A stretch of DNA of 64,000 nt from Caulobacter sp. UNC358MFTsu5.1. Its GTDB lineage: Bacteria > Pseudomonadota > Alphaproteobacteria > Caulobacterales > Caulobacteraceae. The position numbers were made by a program, and so were the translations under genes. Under the pieces are notes generated by a model. It made no database searches. It saw only the letters and a program-made list of their open reading frames with translations, and had not been told where the DNA came from. The stretch covers positions 191,001 to 255,000 of the forward strand of contig NZ_JONW01000005.1 of NCBI RefSeq assembly GCF_000712075.1. The letters are read 5' to 3'. Positions 32,632-42,043 of this stretch are shown here, one piece after another. Position 1 is the first letter of the stretch, and each line of letters starts with the position of its first letter.

Positions 32632-33764
32632 GGCTGGCCGGTATTCTGGGGCGTCTTCTGGGAAGGGGTTTGGGCCGCCTGGTTGAGGGCGGCCAGCACC
32701 TTGGGCTGATCCTTGTAGCGCGCCTGGGCCGAGGCCAGGGCGGCGTCGCGGCGGGCGGTGTCGCCCAGCACCGAATAGGCGCGCACCAGCTTGACCCAGC
32801 CGTCGGGATCGTCGGGATTGGCTTCCAACCGGGCGGCGAGGCCCGCGACCATGCCCTGGATCATGCCCTGGACGTCGCCGTCGCGCGCGCTCTCGGCCGG
32901 CTGGCCGGTCGGGGCGGCCGAGGGGCGCAGGCCGCCGTCGGCCTGGACCTGGGCGATCTGGTGGCCGAAGCCCATGCGGCGCGGATCGTCCGCCGGCAGG
33001 TCGGCCAACAGGGCCTTCCAGTCGGCCAGGCCGCCCTGGACGTCGCCGTCGCTGATCCGGGCCAGGCCCAGGTGGTAGCGGGCGCTGGTGTTCTTGGGGT
33101 CGCGCTTCAGGGCTTCGGCGAAGGCCTTGCGGGCGTCGGCCCCGATCTCGCCCTGGGCCTCGGCCACGAAGGTCTCGCCCAGTCCGGCCCACAGGTCGGC
33201 GCGGGCGGGGGCGATGATCACCGCGCGGCGCAGGGCCTGGGCCGCGCCCGTGGCGTCGCCGGCGGCCATCCGGGCCAGCGCCAGGTTCTTCAGCGGCTCG
33301 GGGTCCTTGGGACGCTGGACGGCGATCTGCTCCAGCACGGCGGCGATCTTCTCGGGCTCCAGCCGGCTGGGGTCGCTGTTGCGCCACTCGGCCACGCGCT
33401 TGATGTAGGGCTGGTCGGGCACGCCCATCCCGCCGATCATGCCGTAGACGCCCAGCGCCACCAGCGGCGCGGCGGCGGCCAGGACCAGCACCAGCGGCCG
33501 CAGCCGCGGATTGGCCGGCGGCCACGGCGCCTGGCCGTCGGCGGCGGCGATCAGCCGGCGGCCGGCCTCGGCCCGCGCGCCCTTCAGCTCGGCGTCGGCC
33601 AGCAGGCCGCGCTCGGCCAGGTCGTCGATCTCGGACAGTTGGCGGCGATGCACGGCCAGGCTGGCGTCGTCGCCCACGCCCGCGGACGCCTGCGCGGCTC
33701 CGCGCAGCATCAGGGCGGCGACGACGGCCGACAATCCCGCCGCGGCGATCCAGAAAGCGATCAT
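32628..33764 (-). CDS. ccmI: CcmI/CycH, apocytochrome c chaperone
   Basis: This 378-residue protein is the first gene of the ccmI-E-F-H operon. Two transmembrane helices (IAFWIAAAGLSAVVAALML near the start, and PLVLVLAAAAPLVALGVYGM near residue 100) flank a cytoplasmic loop with the conserved VHRRQLSEIDDLAERGLL. The C-terminal part is a TPR domain (for example PEPLKNLALARMAAGDATGA and TSARYHLGLARISDGDVQGG) that binds the C-terminus of apocytochrome c. It ends with the Gln/Pro-rich tail TPSQKTPQNTGQ. Confidence 0.93.
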   Translation of the reverse strand: MIAFWIAAAGLSAVVAALMLRGAAQASAGVGDDASLAVHRRQLSEIDDLAERGLLADAELKGARAEAGRRLIAAADGQAPWPPANPRLRPLVLVLAAAAPLVALGVYGMIGGMGVPDQPYIKRVAEWRNSDPSRLEPEKIAAVLEQIAVQRPKDPEPLKNLALARMAAGDATGAAQALRRAVIIAPARADLWAGLGETFVAEAQGEIGADARKAFAEALKRDPKNTSARYHLGLARISDGDVQGGLADWKALLADLPADDPRRMGFGHQIAQVQADGGLRPSAAPTGQPAESARDGDVQGMIQGMVAGLAARLEANPDDPDGWVKLVRAYSVLGDTARRDAALASAQARYKDQPKVLAALNQAAQTPSQKTPQNTGQP

Positions 33765-33840
33765 GAGGGCGTGTTAGCCGGGAAAATGGCGGCGCCGTTA
33801 GCGAAAAAATTCCGTAAGGGGAGGCCATACACCCTGATCC

Positions 33841-33963
33841 GCTCATCCCGGCGAATGCCGGGACCCAGATGGAATAGCGGCGTGGTGGGGTCCATGAGCT
33901 CAGCGCTCATCCAGCCAGCCCAAACGACATGGGATCTGGGTCCCGGCATTCGCCGGGATGAGC
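33841..33963. repeat. Palindromic intergenic element, family P2-like
   Basis: The ends GCTCATCCCGGCGAATGCCG and CGGCATTCGCCGGGATGAGC are perfect inverted repeats of 20 bp. Inside is the shared GGGACCCAGAT/ATCTGGGTCCC. It fills the gap between the ccmI promoter region and the gene at 33973. Confidence 0.85.
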
Positions 33964-33972
33964 GGGATGGAG

Positions 33973-35313
33973 TTAGGCCGCCGCCGCCATCGCCGCGGCC
34001 GCGCGGCGGCGGACGATCTCGGCGGTCTTCTCGTCGCGGCTGTAGGCGATGTAGCCGGCGGCCAGGTCCAGGTACTGGCGGGCCAGGCCCTGGTCGCCGC
34101 CGTCGCCGGTGCGGACGATGTGCAGGATGTCCTCGATGTACTGGTCCAGGCGGCCGTTCAGCTTCTCCAGCACCTTGGTCCGGCTGGAGCCGTAGCCGCT
34201 CTGCTGGGCGCAGCCGCGGATCTCGGCGATGAACACCAGCACCGCGGTCAGGCGGCGGCCCAGCGTCTCGTCGGGCTCGGACGTGAGCAGGGGCACGCCC
34301 TTGCCGTTCTTGCCGCTCAGGAACGAGATCGGCCGCAGCGGCAGGGCCGCCAGCAGCTCGCGCTCGGCCGCGCCCATCCGCGCCTCGACCGCCTCGGCGA
34401 CGGCCGTCTTGTGCTTGGCGATCCGCCGGCCCCACGGCCCGTCCTTGGCCAGGTTCACCGACCGTTCGACCTCGGTGATCTCGGCCGCGGCCTTCTGGGC
34501 GGCCAGGGCGGCCTTGCGGCCCTCGGCCTCGCCCTTGGCGGGATCGAAGCCCTCGATGAATTCGATGTTGCGGGCGATGTCGGCCAGCACCCGCTCGCCG
34601 AACACGCTGACCTCCGACGAGGCCCAGAACTTGTCGCCCGGACGGTCCATGACCGCCGAGATCACCCGCAGGATCCGCCAGTCGTCGGGCAGGTGGGCGG
34701 CCAGGATCTCGAACAGCAGCGGCCCGGCGTCGGCGCGGATGTCGCAGGCGTCCTTGTAGGCCAGGCGGGCGGCCGAGGCGCGCTCGTCGCTCATCTTGCT
34801 GACCCATTCCGACAGCCTGGGCAGGGCGGCGCGGACGATGTGCGACAGCTCCAGGCACGAGGCCAGCTCGTCGATGTCGCAGATCGGGTCCAGGGCCTGG
34901 AAGCCCGGCTCGGCCTGGGCGCGCAGTCCCTTGGCGGCCAGCTTGCACAGGTCGTTGAAGACTTCCGGCGGCCCCTCGTCCAGGTCCCACGGATTGCAGC
35001 GCGCCGCGGCCTCTTCGACCTGCTTGGGCGCGACGTCCTTCAGGGCGCTCCACAGCAGGGCCAGGGTGCGGGGCGGGAAAGAGGTCTGCTCGGTGTCGCG
35101 GTTGGCGCACAGCGGCGCGATCGGGGCCAGCACGCTGTTGCGGACGTAGCGGGCGGCGGTCTCGTCCTCGACCAGGCCGCGCACGGCCGCCAGCGCGCCC
35201 TGCCCGCCGGCCGGTCCGGCCAGGGCGAGCTCCAGGCTGCGCAGGGCGGCGTCGGGCGCGGCTTCCACCAGCTTCCGAACCATCAGCAACTTGTTGGCGG
35301 CGATGCCTGCCAT
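33973..35313 (-). CDS. Hypothetical helical protein
   Basis: This 446-residue protein is predicted cytoplasmic and mostly helical. I prefer ATG 35313 (GTGGGGGATT upstream) over ATG 35388, which has no ribosome site. Stretches such as EVERSVNLAKDGPWGRRIAKHKTA, a long charged helix from about residue 280, and VFNDLCKLAAKGLRAQAEPG suggest a scaffold with coiled-coil character. No catalytic motif is evident. The segment LLTSEPDETLGRRLTAVLVF and the C-terminal LARQYLDLAAGYIAYSRDEK look conserved. I do not recognise the family. Confidence 0.7.
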   Translation of the reverse strand: MAGIAANKLLMVRKLVEAAPDAALRSLELALAGPAGGQGALAAVRGLVEDETAARYVRNSVLAPIAPLCANRDTEQTSFPPRTLALLWSALKDVAPKQVEEAAARCNPWDLDEGPPEVFNDLCKLAAKGLRAQAEPGFQALDPICDIDELASCLELSHIVRAALPRLSEWVSKMSDERASAARLAYKDACDIRADAGPLLFEILAAHLPDDWRILRVISAVMDRPGDKFWASSEVSVFGERVLADIARNIEFIEGFDPAKGEAEGRKAALAAQKAAAEITEVERSVNLAKDGPWGRRIAKHKTAVAEAVEARMGAAERELLAALPLRPISFLSGKNGKGVPLLTSEPDETLGRRLTAVLVFIAEIRGCAQQSGYGSSRTKVLEKLNGRLDQYIEDILHIVRTGDGGDQGLARQYLDLAAGYIAYSRDEKTAEIVRRRAAAAMAAAA

Positions 35314-35486
35314 AATCCCCCACCGGACGAGCCCGAACCAGGCCGCGTCAACCATGTCTCCAACGAGGTTAAGACTTTCCGAAACCATAAGTTTTCGCGA
35401 CGCGAAGACCGGCGTCGAAACGTCGCTGCCGCAAGCCGCCGGCGTCTGTCGAAAACCGACGAAATTTCAGGTTGCAGGCGCCCGCC

Positions 35487-36881
35487 TCACCCCTCCGAGC
35501 GCGGCAGCACCAGGGTCACCCTCAGACCGCCCAGCGGCGAGGCGCCCAAGGTCACCGAGCCGCCGTAGGCGCGGGCCAGTTCGTCGACGATCGACAGGCC
35601 CAGGCCCGAGCCCGGCGTGTGCTCGTCCATCCGCTGGCCGCGCTTGAGGGCGTCGCTCCAGCGGTCGGGCGGCAGGCCGGGGCCGTCGTCGTCGACGGTC
35701 AGGGTCATCTGCTCGGGCGAGCTGGCCACGGCCTCGGCGCGGACCTTGCCCTTGCACCACTTGCCGGCGTTCTCCATCACGTTGCCGGCCAGTTCCATGA
35801 AGTCCTGGCGCTCGCCCTGGAAGCACAGGTCCTCGGGGCAGCGCCAGTCGATCTCGATGCCGCGCCCTTCCGACTTGTCCTGGAAGATCCGCTCCAGGGT
35901 GACGGCCAGCTCGTCCAGGATCGGCTCGACCGGCGTGCGCTCGCCCGAGGTCTGGGAGCGGGCGGCGGCGCGGGCCCGGCGCAGGTGGTGGTCGACCTGC
36001 TCGCGCATGGTCTGGGCCTGGCGCTCGACGACGTCGGCCAGCCCGCCCGGCTGCTGGCTGGCCTCGGTCAGCATCACCGACAGCGGGGTCTTCAGGGCGT
36101 GGGCCAGGTTGCCGACGTGGGTGCGCTGGCGCTCGACCACCTCCTGGTTATGGCTGAGCAGGGCGTTCAGCTCGACGGCCAGGGGCTCCAGCTCCTCCGG
36201 ATAGGCGCCCTCCAGCTTCTCGGCCTTGCCGCGCCGCACCGAGGCCACCTCGCGGCGCAGGCGGAACAGCGGCAGCAGGCCGACCCGCACCTGCACCACG
36301 ACGGCGGCGATCAGGCCTGCGCCCAGGATCACCAGAGCCACGGTGGTGATGCGCCCGAAGCGGTCGGCGTCGGCGTCGATGGGCGAGCGGTCCTCGGCGG
36401 CGATGAACACCACCGGCCGCGGATAGCCGGGCAGGCGCGCCAGCAGGGCGGCCGCGCGCAGCGGCCGGTTCTGCGGCCCCTTGAGGTCGAAATAGAGGGT
36501 CTTGCCCGACTCCGACATCAGCCGCTCGGACTGCTCCATCGGGATCATCAGGTCGCTGTCGAACAGCGAGCGCGACCGCTCGATGACGTTCAGCCCCCCG
36601 CCGCCGGCCGGCTGGTCGAAGATCGTCCAGTAGCGTCCCGAATAGGCCCGGGTGGCGCGGATGTCGGTCAGCACCGGGGCCTTCAGCACCCCGTCCTCGA
36701 CCGTTGAGCCGGCGTAGAGGTCGTCGGTCAGCACGGCCAGCGACTGGTCGAACCGCCGGATCGCCGCGTCGCGGAACTGGGCGGTCAGGAACACGCCCGC
36801 CACCAGCAGCACCACCAGGTTCCAGATCCCGGCCAGCAGCACCAGCCGACGGACCAGCGAGCGCTTGCTGAGGTCCCACAT
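35487..36881 (-). CDS. PhoQ-like sensor histidine kinase
   Basis: This 464-residue kinase has transmembrane helices near residues 12-34 (RLVLLAGIWNLVVLLVAGVF) and 180-200 (VALVILGAGLIAAVVVQV), with a periplasmic sensor between. The dimerisation box VGNLAHALKTPLSVM places the phosphoacceptor at His261; the LAHALKTPL variant is typical of PhoQ-like kinases. The ATPase part has MELAGNVMENAGKWCKG, VDDDGPGLPPDRW and GSGLGLSIVDELARAYGG. It lies 25 bp downstream of its regulator. PhoQ-like systems often sense divalent cations; the signal here is not known. Confidence 0.92.
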   Translation of the reverse strand: MWDLSKRSLVRRLVLLAGIWNLVVLLVAGVFLTAQFRDAAIRRFDQSLAVLTDDLYAGSTVEDGVLKAPVLTDIRATRAYSGRYWTIFDQPAGGGGLNVIERSRSLFDSDLMIPMEQSERLMSESGKTLYFDLKGPQNRPLRAAALLARLPGYPRPVVFIAAEDRSPIDADADRFGRITTVALVILGAGLIAAVVVQVRVGLLPLFRLRREVASVRRGKAEKLEGAYPEELEPLAVELNALLSHNQEVVERQRTHVGNLAHALKTPLSVMLTEASQQPGGLADVVERQAQTMREQVDHHLRRARAAARSQTSGERTPVEPILDELAVTLERIFQDKSEGRGIEIDWRCPEDLCFQGERQDFMELAGNVMENAGKWCKGKVRAEAVASSPEQMTLTVDDDGPGLPPDRWSDALKRGQRMDEHTPGSGLGLSIVDELARAYGGSVTLGASPLGGLRVTLVLPRSEG

Positions 36882-36906
36882 GGTCAGCTGGCCTGGCGGG
36901 AAGGCG

Positions 36907-37584
36907 TCACTCGGTCGTCTCGCCTTCCAGCGGCGTCAGGCGGTAGCCCAGGCCGCGCACGGTCTCGATGCGGTCGCTGCCCAGCTTCTTGCGCAGACGG
37001 CCGATGAACACCTCGATGGTGTTGGAGTCGCGGTCGAAGTCCTGGTCGTACAGGTGCTCGACCAGCTCGGTGCGGCCGATCACCCGGCCCTGGTGCATCA
37101 TCATGTAATGCAGCAGGCGGTATTCCAGCGAGGTCAGGCGCAGGGGCTCGCCGTTGACGCTGGCCCGGGCGGCGCGCGGATCCAGGCGCAGGCCGCCGCA
37201 CGACAGCGTCGGCGACGCGTGGCCGGACGAGCGGCGCAGCAGGGCGCGCAGGCGGGCCAGCAGCTCCTCGGTGTGGAACGGCTTGGTCAGGTAGTCGTCG
37301 GCCCCGGCGTCGAAGCCGGCCACCTTCTCGTTCCACGAGCCGCGCGCGGTCAGGATCAGCACCGGCGTGGCGACGTTGCCGCGCCGCCAGCGCTCCAGCA
37401 CCGACACCCCGTCCACCTTGGGCAGGCCCAGGTCCAGGACGACGGCGTCGTAGGGTTCGGTCTCGCCCAGGAACTGGGCTTCCTCGCCGTCGGCGGCGTG
37501 GTCGACGGCGTAGCCGGCGTCGCCCAGGGCCAGCTTCAGCTGGCGCGACAGGTCCGGATCGTCTTCGACAAGCAGGATACGCAT
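36907..37584 (-). CDS. PhoP-like response regulator (OmpR family)
   Basis: This 225-residue regulator has a receiver domain with ILLVEDDP, Asp51 in AVVLDLGLPKVDG and Lys in DYLTKPFHTE. Its winged-helix domain has LTSLEYRLLHYMMMHQGRVI, then NTIEVFIGRLRKKLGSDRIE and VRGLGYRLTPLEG. It is encoded between the PepSY protein and the PhoQ-like kinase on one strand, so the three form an operon. The arrangement resembles phoPQ with a PepSY accessory gene. Confidence 0.92.
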   Translation of the reverse strand: MRILLVEDDPDLSRQLKLALGDAGYAVDHAADGEEAQFLGETEPYDAVVLDLGLPKVDGVSVLERWRRGNVATPVLILTARGSWNEKVAGFDAGADDYLTKPFHTEELLARLRALLRRSSGHASPTLSCGGLRLDPRAARASVNGEPLRLTSLEYRLLHYMMMHQGRVIGRTELVEHLYDQDFDRDSNTIEVFIGRLRKKLGSDRIETVRGLGYRLTPLEGETTE

Positions 37585-37617
37585 GAAAAGCCTCTGTCTC
37601 GTGACGCGGTTGGCGGC

Positions 37618-37935
37618 TTAGTTGGCGCTGAGGATCTGGCCGGTCCGGGCGTCGACGATGAAGTCGATGCGGCGGCCGTCGGTGGTGGCCCAGCGGACCC
37701 GGTAGTTGGGACCTTCCAGGCCGGCGTCAAGCACGCGACCGGGCGTGCGCCGGCCGATCTGTTCGATCACCCGGCCCAGCGGCACCAGTTGGCCCGATTG
37801 CACGCCGCCCCGCGCCTGGTCCTGCCGGGCGCGCCAGTCGGCGCCCAGCGAGTCCGGGCCGCGCTGCGCCGACGCCACGCCCGGGAGGGTCGAGGCGGCC
37901 AGGACGGCGGCGAAGAGGAAGTGAATAGGCTTCAT
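37618..37935 (-). CDS. Secreted PepSY-domain protein
   Basis: This 105-residue protein has a signal peptide (IHFLFAAVLAASTLPGVASA). The C-terminal ~60 residues form a single PepSY domain: LGRVIEQIGRRTPGRVLDAG, then YRVRWATTDGRRIDFIVDAR ending TGQILSAN. PepSY domains act in the periplasm and can inhibit proteases or tune sensor kinases. It is the first gene of the operon with the PhoP/PhoQ-like pair, so modulation of that kinase is a reasonable inference. The gap to 38228 (292 bp) should hold divergent promoters; I see no clear boxes. Confidence 0.82.
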   Translation of the reverse strand: MKPIHFLFAAVLAASTLPGVASAQRGPDSLGADWRARQDQARGGVQSGQLVPLGRVIEQIGRRTPGRVLDAGLEGPNYRVRWATTDGRRIDFIVDARTGQILSAN

Positions 37936-38227
37936 GGGCTAGGGTTTAGAGCGCTGCGGCTGAATAGAGGCTGAACACGGCCGTTATGGACGGGTAGCGA
38001 CGTTCTGTCACGGATTCGGCGTGGGAAAAGCCGGCGCCCGCCCGGCGGCCCGTTCCTTGGCCGGAAAAGGTCGTGGTCGGAGCATCGGCGCGCCGATCGC
38101 GGGCTCGTCGCGCGTCGGCCGACAGCCTTGCCAGTCGGATAACGCGGTTCTAGCGTGCAATCTTCGCGTGCAGGGCGGCGGATCGCATCCTTCGAGCCCT
38201 GCATCACCGTCCTTGGGGGGACCAGGC

Positions 38228-39241
38228 ATGCGACCGTTCGGAAATCCGCGGGGATGGGCCCTGGCCCTCGTGTTGGCCCTGGGCCTGGTCGCCGCCGGCG
38301 GGGCGGTCTCGAAGGCGCGGGCCGACGGGCCGCCGCCCAGCGCCACGCCCGCCACCGACGACGGCGTGATCCAGTCCGTCGGGCTGCCGGGCTCCAGGCT
38401 GGGCGCAAACTCCGACCAGATCACCTTCCTGCCCACCGGCGCGGCCCAGCCGGTGACCCTGACCGTGGACCGCATGGCCGACAAGCTGACCCTGGACCAG
38501 GGCGCGCGGCCGGGCGACCGCATCTGGCTGACGGTCGACGACCCGCTGAACCCGCGGCACGTGGTGCAGATCACCCGCCTGGCCCGGCCCGCGCCGGTCC
38601 TGCAGCGGCTGATCGCCCTGGGCGCGGCCTTCGCGATCATCGCCGCCCTCGCCGCCCTGGCCACCGCCGGCCGGCCGTGGAAGTTCCTGGTCGGCGACGA
38701 CAACCGGATGAGCAATTCCCAGGTGCAGCTGGTGCTGTGGTTCGGCGTCGTGGCCGTGGTCTACGGCGCGGACCTGATCCTGCGCGCCTGGTTCCTGGGC
38801 TGGGACTTCATCGGCGGCATCTCGATGACCCCCAACGTCCTGGCCATGACCGGCCTGTCGGGCCTGTCGTTCGGCGCCGCCAAGGTGGTGGCCGTGCAGA
38901 AGAGCGCCGACGCCCCGGCCCCGGCCGTAGCGCCCCCGGCGTCCGGAGCGCCCGCGACGCCCGCCGCCCCGGTCCCGCCCGCCGTCGCCGCGAAGCCGAA
39001 GTTCACCGACCTGGTGCTGAACGACTACGGCGACGCCGACCTGGGCGACTTCCAGATGATCCTGATCAGCAGCGCCGCCACCGTGATCTTCGCCTGCGCC
39101 AGCTGGGAATTCCTGACCCTGATCGACATCGCCAAGACCACCACCCTCCCCGACGTCGACACCGCCCTGCTGGGCAGCTTCGGCATCGGGCAAGGAGCCT
39201 ATCTGATCAAGAAGGCGGCGCTGCCGAACGGGGTGGGCTGA
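38228..39241 (+). CDS. Membrane protein of unknown function
   Basis: This 337-residue protein starts at ATG 38228, behind GGGGGACC. It has a signal-like segment (GWALALVLALGLVAAGGAV), a soluble N-terminal part containing LPTGAAQPVTLTVDRMADKL, then helices near residues 122-140 (LIALGAAFAIIAALAALAT), 160-182 (QLVLWFGVVAVVYGADLILR) and 195-215. A proline/alanine linker (APAPAVAPPASGAPATPAAP) precedes a last helix pair (DFQMILISSAATVIFACASW ... LLGSFGIGQGAYLIKKA). I do not recognise the family; the architecture suggests a channel-like or scaffold protein. Confidence 0.7.
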   Translation: MRPFGNPRGWALALVLALGLVAAGGAVSKARADGPPPSATPATDDGVIQSVGLPGSRLGANSDQITFLPTGAAQPVTLTVDRMADKLTLDQGARPGDRIWLTVDDPLNPRHVVQITRLARPAPVLQRLIALGAAFAIIAALAALATAGRPWKFLVGDDNRMSNSQVQLVLWFGVVAVVYGADLILRAWFLGWDFIGGISMTPNVLAMTGLSGLSFGAAKVVAVQKSADAPAPAVAPPASGAPATPAAPVPPAVAAKPKFTDLVLNDYGDADLGDFQMILISSAATVIFACASWEFLTLIDIAKTTTLPDVDTALLGSFGIGQGAYLIKKAALPNGVG

Positions 39242-39254
39242 GGGCGACCTCGCT

Positions 39255-41984
39255 TCAGTCCTCCACGGCCTGCGACAGGTCCATGTCCGTCACCGCCGCC
39301 GTCTCGGCCTTGCGCCGTTGCACGCGCGCCGGATCAAGTTCCTTGCTCGACTTCCCGCCCCGGGCGCGCAAGGCCGCCTCCAGGTAGGACCGCCGGTAGA
39401 GCCTGGCCTGGTCCACCGCCGTGCGCCCGTTCTCGTCCACGGCGTTGACGTCGATCCTGGCGTTGTCGAGCAGCGCGGCCACGCTGTCGGCGTTGAAGCA
39501 GCCCGCCGCCAGGGTGTGCAGCGCCGGCCAGCGGCTGAACTCGCTGGGCGGATAGACCACCGGCAGACCCGATCGCGCGAGCAGACGGCCGGTCGACGGC
39601 TTGCACGGATTGCCCAGTCCCGACCAGTTGAACCAGATCACCTCCGGCTCCTTGGCCTTGGACGGATCGAAGCCCTTGGCCAGGAACAGCGCCAGCACGT
39701 CGTCGTAGCCGCTGTAGGTCGCCGAGGCGAACGACGGCTCCAGCGCTTGCGGCCCTTGGGTGCGCGCCAGCTCGGTCGCCACCAGGTCCATGGCCTTCAG
39801 CTTGTCGGCCCCCGGCCCCGATGGCAGGCCGGAGGTGTCGGTGCTGGTCTGGCCCAGCGAGAACGACGGCAAGCCCGGCGGGGGATTGCCCAGATTGCCC
39901 AGGTTCTGCAGCGCCGACGGCAGGCCTTTGGCCCCCGCATCGACCAGCATCCGCAGGCCGCGGGCGTCGCCGCGCATCGCCACGGCGACGACGGGCATGA
40001 GGTTGGAGGGCTCGGACAGGTAGCCGGAACCCGGCGCGCCCAGCGCCGGATCGGGCTTCAACGCGCCCTTGTAGACCGGCGTCGCCGAGCGTTCGTACCC
40101 GCCCTCGCCCCCGGCGCCCCGGGCGATCAGCGCCTCCAGCATCTCGGGCGTGCCCTTGATCGCCGTCGCCGACAGCAGGGTCGCCTTGCCTCGTTCGCGC
40201 AGGTCGGCCGCCTCGGCGACCAAGCCGTTGAAGGCGGCGGTGTCGCCGGCTTCGAGGGCCGCGCGGATCCGCAGGCGGCGTTGGCCGGCCTCCTGCACGC
40301 AGGCCAGCAGGGCGGCCTCGTCGCCCTGGCGGGCCGAGGCCTCGCACTGGGTCAGGCGCGCGGCCGGCAGCAGGTTCAGGTCGGCGCCGTAGTCCTGCAG
40401 GAAGTCCAGCGCCGCGTCGCGCCGCGCCTCGGCCGCCGCCCGCCAGATCCGCGCCTCGGCGGGCGAGCGGGCCGCTTCCGCGCCGGGCCCGGCGACGTAC
40501 AGGCGGACGAGGTCTTCGCGCCCCAGGCCCCGCAGCCAGGCCAGCGCCGAGGCCGCGCCGTCGGGCGTGGCGCCCAGATAGGCCAGCAGGCGCCGGCTTC
40601 TGGCCTTGTCGTTCGCCTGGATCGCCGCCAGCAGCGACGCCCGGATCTCGTTCCCGGCGTCGAAGCCGCCCTTGTCCACCCCGGCCGCGAGCGGGGCGTC
40701 CAGCACGTCGAAGCGGTCGCGGTCCACCAGCAGACCCGGCCAACTGCAGTGGCGATTCTCAGGCGGCGCGTCCGGCCCCTGGAAGAACAAGCGGCCGCGG
40801 AAATCGCACAGTCCGGTCATGCCGGACGGCCGCGCGCCCTTGGCCAGCATCAGGTCGGCCAGGGCGGTCTGCCTGTTCTCCAGCGCCAGGGCCAGGGGAC
40901 CGGCGTCGCCCGGGTCATGGAGATTGGGATCGGCGCCCCGCATCAGCAGGGCCTTGGTCATGGGCTCGTCCTGGCGCTCCGTCGCCCAGTTCAGCGCCGT
41001 CTTGCCCAGGGGATCGACGGCGTTGACGTCGACGGCCGGGTCCAGCGCCGCCAGCTTGGCCAGGTCGCCCGACCGCGCCGCCTCGCCCGCCGTGCGCACC
41101 GGCCCCTCGTAGCGCGCGGCCCGGGGCAGACCGATGGGCGTGCAGACGTCGCGATAGGGAAAGGCCGGATCGGCGACCAGGGCGCCGTTATAGATCCTCA
41201 TGAAGGCCAGCGACGCGGCCGTGTGCTCGCCGTCGCCGCCGCGGATCACGTCCTGGTTCACGTGCCACTTGCCGATCAGGTCCAGCTTCCAGGCCGTGCA
41301 CGACACGCCCGGCAGGCTCCAGCCGCTGGGCTCGGGGCCGATGAAGTTGGTCGCGGCCAGCCTGAAGTCGCCCCTGGCCGCGGCGGCCAGGGCCTCGGCG
41401 CGCGGACTGCGGGCGTTCAGATTGGCCACCCGCTGGCGCAGGACCCGGCAGCGCGGGTCGTCGCTGTCGCAGCTGGGCAAGGGTTGGGGCTTCCAGGGCT
41501 GGGCCTGCGCCCAGAGCGCCGCCAGGGTCTCGAAGCGGTCGCCGCCGCAGCCGGCCGCGTTGCTGGCCCCGTCGGGCGCGCCGCGCTCCAGCGCCGCCAC
41601 GCAGGCGTCCGTTTGCCGCGCCACGAACGCCGGCAGCCCGCCCTGCGGGATGATCATCGGCACGACGCGGCCGGGCGCGCCGTTCAGGCCGGCCATGTAG
41701 GTGGTGATGTGCAGCGGCGCGCGCGCCGCCAGGGCCTGGGCCTTCAGCGTCCTGGCCTCGGCCTCGTCGCGCGGCGTGTCGCGCAGGCCGTGGGCCCTGA
41801 CGATCGCCAGGGCGTACTGGGCGTCGTCCTTGCCCTGGGCGGCCTCGGCCGCCAGGACGTCGACGGGCGTCGTCAGCACCTTGATCAGCGGCCCGGGCGG
41901 AGGCGGGGGCTTCTTGTCCGCGGCCTGGGCCGCGCCCCCGACCGAAAGGACGGCGACCGCCGTCGCGAACACTGCTGCGCGCAT
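39255..41984 (-). CDS. Secreted ankyrin-repeat protein with Sel1-like N-terminus
   Basis: This 909-residue protein has a signal peptide (AAVFATAVAVLSVGGAAQA). A Sel1-like helix pair follows (AAQGKDDAQYALAIVRAHGL). Several ankyrin repeats can be read: VDPLGKTALNWATERQDEPM with ALLMRGADPNLHD, DAGPLALALENRQTALADLM with LAKGARP, and near the end VNAVDENGRTAVDQARLYRR. Numerous cysteines fit an oxidising compartment. Ankyrin proteins bind other proteins; partner and role are unknown. It is convergent with the gene at 38228, 13 bp apart. Confidence 0.82.
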   Translation of the reverse strand: MRAAVFATAVAVLSVGGAAQAADKKPPPPPGPLIKVLTTPVDVLAAEAAQGKDDAQYALAIVRAHGLRDTPRDEAEARTLKAQALAARAPLHITTYMAGLNGAPGRVVPMIIPQGGLPAFVARQTDACVAALERGAPDGASNAAGCGGDRFETLAALWAQAQPWKPQPLPSCDSDDPRCRVLRQRVANLNARSPRAEALAAAARGDFRLAATNFIGPEPSGWSLPGVSCTAWKLDLIGKWHVNQDVIRGGDGEHTAASLAFMRIYNGALVADPAFPYRDVCTPIGLPRAARYEGPVRTAGEAARSGDLAKLAALDPAVDVNAVDPLGKTALNWATERQDEPMTKALLMRGADPNLHDPGDAGPLALALENRQTALADLMLAKGARPSGMTGLCDFRGRLFFQGPDAPPENRHCSWPGLLVDRDRFDVLDAPLAAGVDKGGFDAGNEIRASLLAAIQANDKARSRRLLAYLGATPDGAASALAWLRGLGREDLVRLYVAGPGAEAARSPAEARIWRAAAEARRDAALDFLQDYGADLNLLPAARLTQCEASARQGDEAALLACVQEAGQRRLRIRAALEAGDTAAFNGLVAEAADLRERGKATLLSATAIKGTPEMLEALIARGAGGEGGYERSATPVYKGALKPDPALGAPGSGYLSEPSNLMPVVAVAMRGDARGLRMLVDAGAKGLPSALQNLGNLGNPPPGLPSFSLGQTSTDTSGLPSGPGADKLKAMDLVATELARTQGPQALEPSFASATYSGYDDVLALFLAKGFDPSKAKEPEVIWFNWSGLGNPCKPSTGRLLARSGLPVVYPPSEFSRWPALHTLAAGCFNADSVAALLDNARIDVNAVDENGRTAVDQARLYRRSYLEAALRARGGKSSKELDPARVQRRKAETAAVTDMDLSQAVED

Positions 41985-42043
41985 ACCCGAGCCCCCGCGG
42001 ATGACGGATGTAATCTGTCAGGCCGCGACTAGGACGGCAAGAC

